Positions 45,099-53,045 of a stretch of DNA of 64,000 nucleotides are shown here, in pieces. The first letter of the stretch is position 1. Every line of letters starts with the position of its first letter. Under the pieces are notes generated by a model, which saw nothing but the letters and a program-made list of their open reading frames with translations, was not told where the DNA came from and ran no database searches. A program made the position numbers and the translations under genes. Source of the DNA: an uncultured Oscillospiraceae bacterium (GTDB lineage: Bacteria; Bacillota; Clostridia; Oscillospirales; Ruminococcaceae); assembly GCA_934481385.1 (NCBI GenBank), contig CAKSPD010000004.1:1-64000 (forward strand), written 5' to 3'.

Positions 45099-46262
45099 TC
45101 AGCAGTAAAGTGAAAATCCGACATTTTCATATTCAGATATAAAATCAATCTGTTTCTGAATTATATCAGAATCTTCAATCCATTCATTTTTCCCTGAACC
45201 TGCCCATTTATCTTCTTTGCCCTGCTTGTATACAGCAAGTCCGGCAACAAGTGAAACATCTGAATTTTTTGTCATATCATACCATTCATTGAAAGTCTGC
45301 TCAAACGGGCAGGTATCATTTCTGAATCCGAAATAAATCTGCGGAACTATATAATCGCAGTATTTATCATCACTGCACCACGCTTTTACATCAGCAAACT
45401 GTGAATTATAGTCAATATCTGTATTTCCCTGAGGACTTATTCCAAAGAGAATATCTTTATCATAGCTTTTTATTTCTGAATATATTTCAGATACAAGCTT
45501 ATTTATATTTTCAATACGCCAGTTTTTGAGATTGTCCTCACCTGAATCCGAAAATGCTGATTTATCAAAGCTTTCATCTGTTGAGGGATAAAAATAGTCA
45601 TCTATATGAATACCGTCAACATCATAGTTTTTTATAATTTCAGAAACACCCTCTGAAATAAAATTCCTTACTTCTTCATATGCAGGATTAAGCCACATTC
45701 TTCCGTTAACGTTGCATATATAAGTTCCCTCAAATTCGCTGAACCATTTTTTTGTTGTAAAATTATCCGGAACTGATGAAAATTCTTCGGCAGTCTGACA
45801 TCTTAAAGGATTTATCCACGCATGAACAGATATATTGAGCTTATGTGCCTCTGATATAAATATTTCAAGAGCATCATAATCACTGTTCATAAAAGTTCCC
45901 GCAGGGAAAAGTTCTGATTTATAATAGGAATCTCCGAATGACCTTGCCTGAAAATAGATTGTATTTATATCCTGATTTTCTGCATCTTCAAGAATTTTTA
46001 TTACTGAATTTCTGAATTCATCTTCAGACCTGTTAAGCATAATATCAGGATATAAAAGATACGGAATCCATTTTGCATGCTGAACATTATAATTTATATG
46101 TTTATTTTCAGATGTTTTTTCATCAGGTGTAATGTAAAGCTGTTCTATATCCTGATGATAAAGTTCGGGAAAATTTTCAGAACTGTTGATTTCTGAATTT
46201 TCCGAACAAGATGAAAGAATTGCAAAAGCTGTGATTAAAGCTGATAATTTAAAAATCCTCAT
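45099..46262 (-). CDS. GHL10/DUF187-type glycoside hydrolase-like lipoprotein
   Basis: 387 residues. The lipobox LSSC ends at residue 19. A TIM-barrel of the GHL10 (COG1649, YddW-like) type follows: NTIYFQARSFGDSYY, VHAWINPLRC, the MWLNPAYEEVRNFI segment and DGIHIDDYFYP, whose acidic residues are likely catalytic. Family members are proposed to act on peptidoglycan-derived glycans, which suits the neighbouring lysozyme. Its Shine-Dalgarno lies in the arm of a long hairpin. Confidence 0.85.
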   Translation of the reverse strand: MRIFKLSALITAFAILSSCSENSEINSSENFPELYHQDIEQLYITPDEKTSENKHINYNVQHAKWIPYLLYPDIMLNRSEDEFRNSVIKILEDAENQDINTIYFQARSFGDSYYKSELFPAGTFMNSDYDALEIFISEAHKLNISVHAWINPLRCQTAEEFSSVPDNFTTKKWFSEFEGTYICNVNGRMWLNPAYEEVRNFISEGVSEIIKNYDVDGIHIDDYFYPSTDESFDKSAFSDSGEDNLKNWRIENINKLVSEIYSEIKSYDKDILFGISPQGNTDIDYNSQFADVKAWCSDDKYCDYIVPQIYFGFRNDTCPFEQTFNEWYDMTKNSDVSLVAGLAVYKQGKEDKWAGSGKNEWIEDSDIIQKQIDFISEYENVGFSLYC

Positions 46263-46270
46263 AAAAAACC

Positions 46271-46311
46271 GTCCTTAACAATAATGTATTTAATACAATA
46301 TTATTAGGGAC
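46271..46311 (-). promoter_or_regulatory. Long inverted repeat covering the ribosome-binding site of the GHL10 lipoprotein
   Basis: GTCC (46271-46274) pairs with GGAC (46308-46311), and about 16 of 19 positions pair inward on the minus-strand RNA. Its 3' arm contains AAGGAC, the only Shine-Dalgarno candidate, and a TTTTTT run reaches to the start codon. It could act as terminator for the upstream gene, as attenuator, or as a fold hiding the ribosome site. Confidence 0.55.
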
Positions 46312-46328
46312 AGTCTGAATTTATTACA

Positions 46329-46967
46329 TTATATTTTTGAGTAGCCGAAACTGTTTATAATAGCGTCAACTTTTCTTCCGTTTTTGCACATTTCACATTC
46401 GTTAGGAAGTTTTGATTCATATGCAGGCATATCATCAACGTGGAATACTGATGTTACCTTGACTCCGGCATATTCATTTATAGCACTGAATATTGAAGCA
46501 ATTCCGGCAAGGTTTCCGCCATAGTATTTAAGACATTCAACAGAACGGTTTATTGTTTTTCCGGTAGATGCAGATGCTATAAGCAGAAGAATCTGTTTGT
46601 CGGCAATTTTATCCTGAATGTTATCTCTGAAAATAAGCTGATTGTTGCTGTTTGATTCAGGAGTGATAACACGTATATCATTACCGCTGTTAATACCGTT
46701 TCCGTGATGACCAAGCTTTTCAGCAAGGAATGCACCAATCATTTCAGTTCCTTCAAGGCATACAATAGTATCGATTGGAGTTGAATGAGCATAAGCTTTT
46801 GCAAGTTCTTCAGAAGCTTCACGAGCCATACGATAGCTTGTTTTAACGGAAGTCATATCGATGAAGTAATTTACATGTGAATGGTTTGTTGCAAAGTGGC
46901 CGGGGATAACATTAACCTTGACCTGACTGTTGCTTTTGGATTTGATTTTGATAGCTCTGGTTTCCAT
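46329..46967 (-). CDS. Orotate-phosphoribosyltransferase-like protein
   Basis: 212 residues. A type I phosphoribosyltransferase fold is suggested by TIVCLEGTEMIGAFLAE, the PRPP-loop-like LIASASTGKTIN and a C-terminal CEMCKNGRKVDAIINSFGYSK, as in a clostridial OPRT-like family. The usual acidic pair of the PRPP motif is replaced by Ala/Ser, so the substrate may differ from orotate. AAGGAG precedes ATG 46967. No other pyrimidine gene is adjacent. Confidence 0.75.
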   Translation of the reverse strand: METRAIKIKSKSNSQVKVNVIPGHFATNHSHVNYFIDMTSVKTSYRMAREASEELAKAYAHSTPIDTIVCLEGTEMIGAFLAEKLGHHGNGINSGNDIRVITPESNSNNQLIFRDNIQDKIADKQILLLIASASTGKTINRSVECLKYYGGNLAGIASIFSAINEYAGVKVTSVFHVDDMPAYESKLPNECEMCKNGRKVDAIINSFGYSKI

Positions 46968-47009
46968 AAGATAAATTCTCCTTATTTTTAGTATCAAGAA
47001 TATATTATA

Positions 47010-47038
47010 ATTATATCAGATAAGTATTTTTATGTCAA
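47010..47038 (-). promoter_or_regulatory. Consensus promoter of the PRTase-like gene
   Basis: On the minus strand: TTGACA (47038-47033), 17-base spacer, TATAAT (47015-47010). It lies seven bases beyond the DMT transporter stop. Confidence 0.88.
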
Positions 47039-47044
47039 GGAATT

Positions 47045-47914
47045 TTAATTTCCGTCTGATTTTTTGTTATTATAGAAGAACATCAGAACAGCCATAAGGA
47101 TAATTATTATATATCCGATAATACTTGACAAATCAGGAATCTGACCGAATACTATAAATCCAAGGATTGTTGAAAAAATAAGCTGTGAATAATCATATAC
47201 TGAAATTTCTCTTGCAGGTGCATAGCAATATGCAGATGTTACGGAGAACTGTCCTCCGCAGGCAGAAGCTCCCGCAAGAATAAGAAAGGCAAATTGTTTA
47301 AAGCTCATTTCCTGATAGCTGAATATCAGAAACGGCAGGAATACAAGACAGGAAAACGCTGAAAAGAACAATACTATAAAAGATTTGTTTTCACCTCTCT
47401 GACCGAGTATCCTTACAAATGTATATGCTGTTCCTGCTCCCATACCGCCTATTAATCCGATAAGCGAGGCAGGGGAGCTTAAAATTTGTGCTGAAGGTTT
47501 TACTATAAAAAGACTTCCGATAAAAGCTCCGGCAACTATAATCGCCTGAACAGGTGAAATCTTTTCTTTAAGCAGAAAAAATGAAAATATTATTGCAAAA
47601 AACGGCGACATCTTGTTGAGCATTGAGGCGTCAGCAAGATTAAGATGGTCAACAGCATAGAAATTGCATATAATTCCGACAGTACCGCATATTGCACGCA
47701 TAGAGAGATATTTTAAATTTTCCTTTTTTATCTTTATTTTTTCATGGTTTTTAATCATAATTGCAAAAGCCATAATAAGTGCAACGAAGTTTCGGAAAAA
47801 TGCTTTCTGAAATGACGGAATATCACCCGAAAGTCTTATGAACATACTCATAAGTGCAAAGAAAAATGCTGAGAGTACAATATAGAATATACCCTTATAC
47901 TTTTTATTAATCAT
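47045..47914 (-). CDS. DMT-superfamily (EamA) transporter
   Basis: 289 residues with ten hydrophobic segments in two EamA repeats. FFALMSMFIRLSGDIPSFQKAFFRN is the typical first segment, and DASMLNKMSPFFAIIFSFFLLKE ends the first repeat. Exporters or importers of small metabolites; the cargo is unknown. AAAGGTGA precedes the ATG. Confidence 0.85.
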   Translation of the reverse strand: MINKKYKGIFYIVLSAFFFALMSMFIRLSGDIPSFQKAFFRNFVALIMAFAIMIKNHEKIKIKKENLKYLSMRAICGTVGIICNFYAVDHLNLADASMLNKMSPFFAIIFSFFLLKEKISPVQAIIVAGAFIGSLFIVKPSAQILSSPASLIGLIGGMGAGTAYTFVRILGQRGENKSFIVLFFSAFSCLVFLPFLIFSYQEMSFKQFAFLILAGASACGGQFSVTSAYCYAPAREISVYDYSQLIFSTILGFIVFGQIPDLSSIIGYIIIILMAVLMFFYNNKKSDGN

Positions 47915-47931
47915 ATAACATCACCTTTCTG

Positions 47932-47960
47932 ATTATAGCATATTGCACAGAAAACGTCAA
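47932..47960 (-). promoter_or_regulatory. Promoter of the DMT transporter
   Basis: On the minus strand: TTGACG (47960-47955), 17-base spacer, TATAAT (47937-47932). It is divergent from the marR promoter, 31 bases away. Confidence 0.82.
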
Positions 47961-47991
47961 GCATTTTTGTAAATATCATCATAATTTTGTA

Positions 47992-48020
47992 TTGACTTTC
48001 AAAAAATATTCTGTTATAAT
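47992..48020 (+). promoter_or_regulatory. Promoter of the marR-ABC operon
   Basis: TTGACT (47992-47997), 17-base spacer, TATAAT (48015-48020). Confidence 0.86.
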
Positions 48021-48028
48021 AATCATCA

Positions 48029-48057
48029 CAGTTAACTGTTAGTATTGCTAACTGTTA
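48029..48057 (+). promoter_or_regulatory. Probable MarR operator
   Basis: CAGTTAACTG (48029-48038) is a perfect palindrome. It overlaps GTTAG-TATTG-CTAAC (48038-48052), and TAACTGTTA is repeated 16 bases apart (48033 and 48049). The block sits at the predicted transcript start, where a MarR dimer would block transcription. Confidence 0.68.
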
Positions 48058-48086
48058 TATTTGCTAATGAATGGGGGTGTTTTTTT

Positions 48087-48578
48087 GTGTACAGGGAAAT
48101 AATCGGAGATGTTGAAAAGGCTCATCTGCTTCATAAGCTTTTTATAAAACGTATTCTTGATAAAAGGCTTTATTTTCAGCAATTTCTGATTCTTCAGTAT
48201 ATTTATGACAATCCTCACTGCAATCAGGCTGATATTGCAAAACATTTTCATGTTTCATCTGCAACAATGACAGTATCAACCCAGAAATTACAGAAATCAG
48301 GATTTATTCAGAAAACCGTTTCTGAAAATAATCTCCGCTGTAAATATATTTCATTGACCGAAAAGGGAAAAAATGAGATTGATAAAACAAGAAGTGCTTT
48401 TGAAGATTATAACAGAGATGTTGTTTTTTCCGGAATCAATCCTGATGAACTTGAAATTCTTCATAAATGCCTGAAGAAAATAAATAAGAATATGGAGCTT
48501 GCCGAAGGTATAGAAACATCTGAAAGCCATGATGATGTTATGTCCGAAATCATAAGCAAGCTTTGTAATAACAACTAA
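48087..48578 (+). CDS. MarR-family transcriptional regulator
   Basis: 163 residues with a winged helix. NQADIAKHFHVSSATMTVSTQKLQ is the recognition region and YISLTEKGKNEI the wing. I start it at GTG 48087, eight bases from GGGGGTG; an upstream ATG at 48045 lies inside the operator. It probably represses itself and the two ABC genes that begin 19 bases after its stop, and a small lipophilic ligand would release it. Confidence 0.88.
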   Translation: MYREIIGDVEKAHLLHKLFIKRILDKRLYFQQFLILQYIYDNPHCNQADIAKHFHVSSATMTVSTQKLQKSGFIQKTVSENNLRCKYISLTEKGKNEIDKTRSAFEDYNRDVVFSGINPDELEILHKCLKKINKNMELAEGIETSESHDDVMSEIISKLCNNN

Positions 48579-48597
48579 ATAAAAGGAGCTGATTTTA

Positions 48598-50325
48598 ATG
48601 TACAAAAGAATTCTCTCATGTGTGGGGGAATACAAAAAATATGCCATTCTGACTCCTGTTACAATAATCGGGGAAGTTTTAATGGAACTTCTCATTCCGA
48701 CAATTATGGCTATGATTATTGATAAGGGCATAAAGAACGGTGATATTGGTTATGTTGCAAAAATGGGCGGTATAATGATAGCTATGTCGCTTCTGTCACT
48801 TGCTTTCGGAGCTTTGGCAGGAAGATTTGCAGCAGTAGCCGGAATGGGATTTTCAAAGAACCTCAGAGCAAAACTCTTTGAAAAGGTTCAGTCTTTCTCT
48901 TTCTCAAATGTTGATAAATTTTCCTCATCATCACTTATAACACGTCTTACAACAGATGTTACCAACACACAGAATGCTTTTATGATGGTTATAAGAATGG
49001 CTATCCGTTCTCCTATAATGTTTATCGGTGCAATTATTATGGCTGTCAGAATGAACGGAGAACTTTCACTTGTTCTTCTTATTGTACTTCCATTACTGGC
49101 ACTGGCACTTACCCTTATAATATCAAGGACTTTTCCAAGATTTCTTGCTATGCTTGAAAAATATGATTCAATGAACTCAAGAGTTCAGGAAAATCTTATA
49201 GGTATAAGAGTTGTAAAGGCTTTTGTCCGTGAAAAATATGAAAAGGATAATTTCTTCAATACTGCTGATATTGTAAGAAAAGCACAGGTTTCTGCTGAAA
49301 AGCTTATAATTATGAATATGCCTGTTATGCAGATTGCTATGTATACAAGTATAGTAGCTGTTCTCTGGTTCGGAGGAAATATGGCTGTAAACGGAACTAT
49401 GGGAACAGGTGAGCTTGCAAGTTTTATTACATATATTACACAGATTTTAATGTCACTGATGATGCTTTCAATGATTTTTATAATGCTTGTAATTTCAAGA
49501 GCTTCAATACAGAGAATTTCAGAAGTTCTTGATGAAGAACCGTCTATAAAGGACTGCGAAAACAGCACTAAAAAAGTTACTGACGGTTCAGTAAGATTTG
49601 AAAATGTATCATTCAGCTATTTTGATGATATGAATAATCTTGCACTTGAAAATATAAATCTTGATATAAAATCAGGTGAAACAATCGGTATCATAGGCGG
49701 TACGGGTTCATCAAAAACATCACTTGTACAGCTTATTCCAAGACTTTATGATACAACATCAGGAACAGTATACGTTGGCGGAAAAGATGTAAAGAGCTAT
49801 TCGCTTGATGAACTGCGAAATAATGTTGCAATGGTTCTCCAGAAAAATGTATTGTTTTCAGGTACAATCAGGGATAATCTTAAATGGGGCGATGAAAATG
49901 CAAGCGATGCTGAAATAATTGATGCTTGTAAATCTGCCTGTGCCGATGATTTTGTTCAGAGTTTTCCTGACGGTTATGATACTGATATGGGTCAGGGCGG
50001 TGTAAATGTTTCAGGCGGACAGAAACAGCGTCTTTGTATAGCAAGAGCATTGCTCAAAAAACCTAAGATAATAATTCTTGATGACTCCACAAGTGCCGTT
50101 GATACTGCAACAGACAGCAATATCAGAAAAGCATTCCGTGAAAAACTTTCAGATACAACTACATTCATCATTGCACAGCGTATTTCATCAGTACAGGACG
50201 CTGACAGAATTATCGTTATGGATAACGGTAAAATAAACGGAATCGGAACTCATGAAGAACTTCTTGAAAATAATGAAATATATCGTGAAGTATACGAATC
50301 CCAGCAGAAAGGAGCTGAAGAATAA
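48598..50325 (+). CDS. ABC exporter half-transporter A (degenerate catalytic site)
   Basis: 575 residues: six transmembrane segments to about 300, then an ATPase domain. Walker A is GGTGSSKTS, the signature NVSGGQKQR, and Walker B reads ILDDSTSA, with Asp instead of the catalytic Glu. In heterodimeric exporters of the LmrCD, BmrCD and TM287/288 type one subunit carries such a non-canonical site, which fits its overlap with the next gene. AAGGAGC precedes the ATG. Cargo may be drugs, lipids or peptides. Confidence 0.9.
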   Translation: MYKRILSCVGEYKKYAILTPVTIIGEVLMELLIPTIMAMIIDKGIKNGDIGYVAKMGGIMIAMSLLSLAFGALAGRFAAVAGMGFSKNLRAKLFEKVQSFSFSNVDKFSSSSLITRLTTDVTNTQNAFMMVIRMAIRSPIMFIGAIIMAVRMNGELSLVLLIVLPLLALALTLIISRTFPRFLAMLEKYDSMNSRVQENLIGIRVVKAFVREKYEKDNFFNTADIVRKAQVSAEKLIIMNMPVMQIAMYTSIVAVLWFGGNMAVNGTMGTGELASFITYITQILMSLMMLSMIFIMLVISRASIQRISEVLDEEPSIKDCENSTKKVTDGSVRFENVSFSYFDDMNNLALENINLDIKSGETIGIIGGTGSSKTSLVQLIPRLYDTTSGTVYVGGKDVKSYSLDELRNNVAMVLQKNVLFSGTIRDNLKWGDENASDAEIIDACKSACADDFVQSFPDGYDTDMGQGGVNVSGGQKQRLCIARALLKKPKIIILDDSTSAVDTATDSNIRKAFREKLSDTTTFIIAQRISSVQDADRIIVMDNGKINGIGTHEELLENNEIYREVYESQQKGAEE

Positions 50326-52217
50326 TGCCTCCAAGAAAAAATACAGGCTTCGCCAAGCCACAGAATGCAGGTGCTACTCTTAAAAGAATATTCAGCTACA
50401 TGTACGGATTCAAGCCACAGCTCTTTCTGATAGTATTCTGCATAATAATAAGTGTATCTGCAAACGTTGCGGGAAATTATATGCTCCGTCCTCTTATAGA
50501 CAACTATATAGAGCCTTTTATAGGTCAGGATAATCCTGATTTGTCAGGTTTTGTTTCAACTATAATAATGATGTCTGTCATATATCTGTTCGGTGCTGTT
50601 TCAACTTATATATATCAGCGTATAATGGTAACAGTATCAACAACAACTCTTTTCAGAATAAGAACAGACCTTTTCAATAAAATGGAAAGTCTTTCGATAA
50701 GATATTTCGATAAGCACACACATGGTGAGCTTATGAGCCTTTATACAAATGATGCTGATGCTGTCCGTGAAATGTTAAGCAACAGCGTTGCACAGTTTAT
50801 ATCATCAGCAATAACTGTTCTGTCTGTATTTGTAATTATGGTTGTATACAGCTGGCAGTTGACTATACTTGTTATAGTAATTCTCTTTATAATGATTCAG
50901 GTTATAGGCGTTATAGGAAAGAACAGCGGTAAGGGATTCAAGGCACAGCAGGAATCTCTCGGCAAGGTTAACGGCTATATTGAGGAACTTATTGAAGGTC
51001 AGAAAGTTGTAAAGGTATTCTGTCATGAAGAAAAGGCTAATGAAGAATTTCAGAAACTTAATGAAAATCTCTGTCAGGCATCAACAAGAGCTAATACCTA
51101 TGCAAATATTCTTATGCCGATTATGAATAACCTTTCATATTTCCACTATGCCGGAACTGCAATTGCAGGCGGAATTATGGCTGTAAAGGGTATAGGCGGA
51201 ATGACTGTCGGAACAGTTGTTTCATATCTTCAGTTTACACGTTCATTCTCACAGCCTATTACACAGCTTTCACAGCAGTTAAATTCAGTTCTCACAGCTC
51301 TTGCAGGTGCAGAACGTATATTTAAGGTAATAGATGAAGAACCTGAAGAAGATAACGGATATGTAACACTTGTAAATGCTGAAATATCTGCTGACGGAAC
51401 TATTACTGAAACTGAAAAGCATACAGGTTTCTGGGCTTGGAAACACCCTCATAAAGCTGACGGAACTGTTACTTATACAAAGGTTGAAGGCAAGGTTGAA
51501 TTTGATGATGTTGTATTCGGCTATGAACCAAATAAAACAGTTCTCAACGGCATAAGCCTTTATGCAAAAGCAGGTCAGAAAATTGCTTTTGTAGGTTCAA
51601 CAGGTGCAGGAAAAACTACAATCACAAACCTTATAAACCGTTTCTATGATGTTCCGGACGGAAAAATAAGATATGACGGAATCAATATAAATAAAATCAA
51701 AAAGGACGATTTAAGACGTTCTCTTTCAATGGTTCTTCAGGATACACACCTTTTCACAGGTACAGTTATGGATAATATCCGTTACGGAAAACTTGATGCA
51801 ACTGATGAGGAAGTATATAAAGCTGCAAAACTTGCAAATGCCGATTCATTTATAAAACATCTTTCTGACGGATATAATACAATGCTTACAGCAGACGGTT
51901 CAAACCTCAGTCAGGGTCAAAGACAGCTCCTTGCAATAGCAAGAGCTTCAATTGCAGACCCGCCGGTGCTTATACTTGATGAGGCTACAAGTTCAATAGA
52001 TACCCGAACAGAAGCTCTGATAGAAAAGGGTATGGACAGACTTATGGAGGGCAGAACGGTTTTTGTAATCGCTCACAGACTTTCAACTGTAAGAAATTCC
52101 GATGCTATAATGGTTCTTGAACATGGAAAAATCATTGAACGAGGAAATCATGATACCCTTATTGCACAGAAAGGAAAATATTATCAGCTTTATACAGGAA
52201 TGTTTGAGCTTTCATAA
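50325..52217 (+). CDS. ABC exporter half-transporter B (canonical catalytic site)
   Basis: 630 residues: six transmembrane segments in 30-320, then an ATPase with Walker A GSTGAGKTT, signature LSQGQRQ and Walker B LILDEATSS with the catalytic Glu. It overlaps gene A by one base (TAATG), so the two are coupled. An insertion of about 40 residues (around 350-385) with TEKHTGFWAWKHPHK sits between the membrane and ATPase domains and is typical of the second subunit of such pairs. The pair should form one exporter. Confidence 0.92.
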   Translation: MPPRKNTGFAKPQNAGATLKRIFSYMYGFKPQLFLIVFCIIISVSANVAGNYMLRPLIDNYIEPFIGQDNPDLSGFVSTIIMMSVIYLFGAVSTYIYQRIMVTVSTTTLFRIRTDLFNKMESLSIRYFDKHTHGELMSLYTNDADAVREMLSNSVAQFISSAITVLSVFVIMVVYSWQLTILVIVILFIMIQVIGVIGKNSGKGFKAQQESLGKVNGYIEELIEGQKVVKVFCHEEKANEEFQKLNENLCQASTRANTYANILMPIMNNLSYFHYAGTAIAGGIMAVKGIGGMTVGTVVSYLQFTRSFSQPITQLSQQLNSVLTALAGAERIFKVIDEEPEEDNGYVTLVNAEISADGTITETEKHTGFWAWKHPHKADGTVTYTKVEGKVEFDDVVFGYEPNKTVLNGISLYAKAGQKIAFVGSTGAGKTTITNLINRFYDVPDGKIRYDGININKIKKDDLRRSLSMVLQDTHLFTGTVMDNIRYGKLDATDEEVYKAAKLANADSFIKHLSDGYNTMLTADGSNLSQGQRQLLAIARASIADPPVLILDEATSSIDTRTEALIEKGMDRLMEGRTVFVIAHRLSTVRNSDAIMVLEHGKIIERGNHDTLIAQKGKYYQLYTGMFELS

Positions 52218-52220
52218 AAA

Positions 52221-52249
52221 TAAGGCGGTCATAATTGACCGCCCTTTTT
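52221..52249. terminator. Terminator between the ABC operon and the CAP-dockerin gene
   Basis: GGCGGTCA and TGACCGCC pair around TAAT, with T-rich sequence after and A-rich before. It serves the two convergent genes. Confidence 0.88.
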
Positions 52250-52252
52250 ATT

Positions 52253-52990
52253 TTAAAATTCAGTTATTATTCCGGCAAGATACTGCTGTATTGCGAGTGC
52301 ATCATTTGCGTTAAGACCGTTTCCGGAATTATGCACATCACCGTTTGTGATACCCTGCGTTTCAAGCATATTTTTTGAAGAATCTGCAACATATCCCGCA
52401 ACTGCAACGGCATCTGCAATATCAACACTGCCGTCAAGATTTACATCACCTTTAAGGAAGTTATCAGGTTCGGAGGAGGTTGTCGGTTCAGGAGTAAAAT
52501 TAGTTCCTCCGGACGCCCCGAGGTCTGAAAAAAGCTGAACCCAGTAATAAGTACCTCCGGAGTATGCAACGCCTACGCCTATATATCTTGCATCTTTATC
52601 AAGTATATTCGCTCTGTGACCGCTTGAATTAAGCCACGATTCAACAGCACTTTCCGGAGTATCAGAACCGGCATGAATATTTTCTCCTGCAAAATCCATA
52701 TATTTAATATTATATTTATCATAGATTGTAAAACAAGATGTTCCGTCAGGTCTTGTATGTGAAAAAGATTCTGTAAGTTCATCAGCTCTTACAGAGGCAG
52801 CTTCATTCATAACTGATGACATTTCGAGGGGTTTAAGTCCCTGATTTGTGCGTTCTTCATTTACGAGATATGCAACCTGTTCTGCAAATTCCGAATATGA
52901 CATATCGGCATTTGCAGTCATAACTGAATTCATACCTGCAACAGCAATTGCAGATGAAATAAAAACTGAAAAAAGCTTTCCTGATTTCAT
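52253..52990 (-). CDS. Secreted CAP/SCP-domain protein with dockerin
   Basis: 245 residues: signal peptide to about 29, CAP domain at 32-165 with NEERTNQGLKPL, SFSHTRPDG, AGENIHAG and NSSGHRANIL, a short Pro/Thr linker, and a type I dockerin from about 183. The dockerin has GDVNLDGSVDIADAVAVAGY and a second loop around NGDVHNSGNGLNANDALAIQ, both closer to consensus than those in the scaffoldin cluster. It should therefore dock to an enzyme-binding cohesin rather than to ScaE. The function of bacterial CAP domains is not settled. AAGGAGG precedes ATG 52990. Confidence 0.9.
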   Translation of the reverse strand: MKSGKLFSVFISSAIAVAGMNSVMTANADMSYSEFAEQVAYLVNEERTNQGLKPLEMSSVMNEAASVRADELTESFSHTRPDGTSCFTIYDKYNIKYMDFAGENIHAGSDTPESAVESWLNSSGHRANILDKDARYIGVGVAYSGGTYYWVQLFSDLGASGGTNFTPEPTTSSEPDNFLKGDVNLDGSVDIADAVAVAGYVADSSKNMLETQGITNGDVHNSGNGLNANDALAIQQYLAGIITEF

Positions 52991-53010
52991 AGACAACCTC
53001 CTTAAAGAAA

Positions 53011-53037
53011 TCGGGCAGATATAGAGTTTCTGCCCGA
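53011..53037 (-). terminator. Hairpin just before the CAP-dockerin ribosome-binding site
   Basis: TCGGGCAGA and TCTGCCCGA form a 9-bp stem followed on the minus strand by TTTCTTT. It ends about ten bases before AAGGAGG, leaving no room for a promoter, so it may be an attenuator or a leaky terminator. Confidence 0.6.
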
Positions 53038-53045
53038 ATATGATA

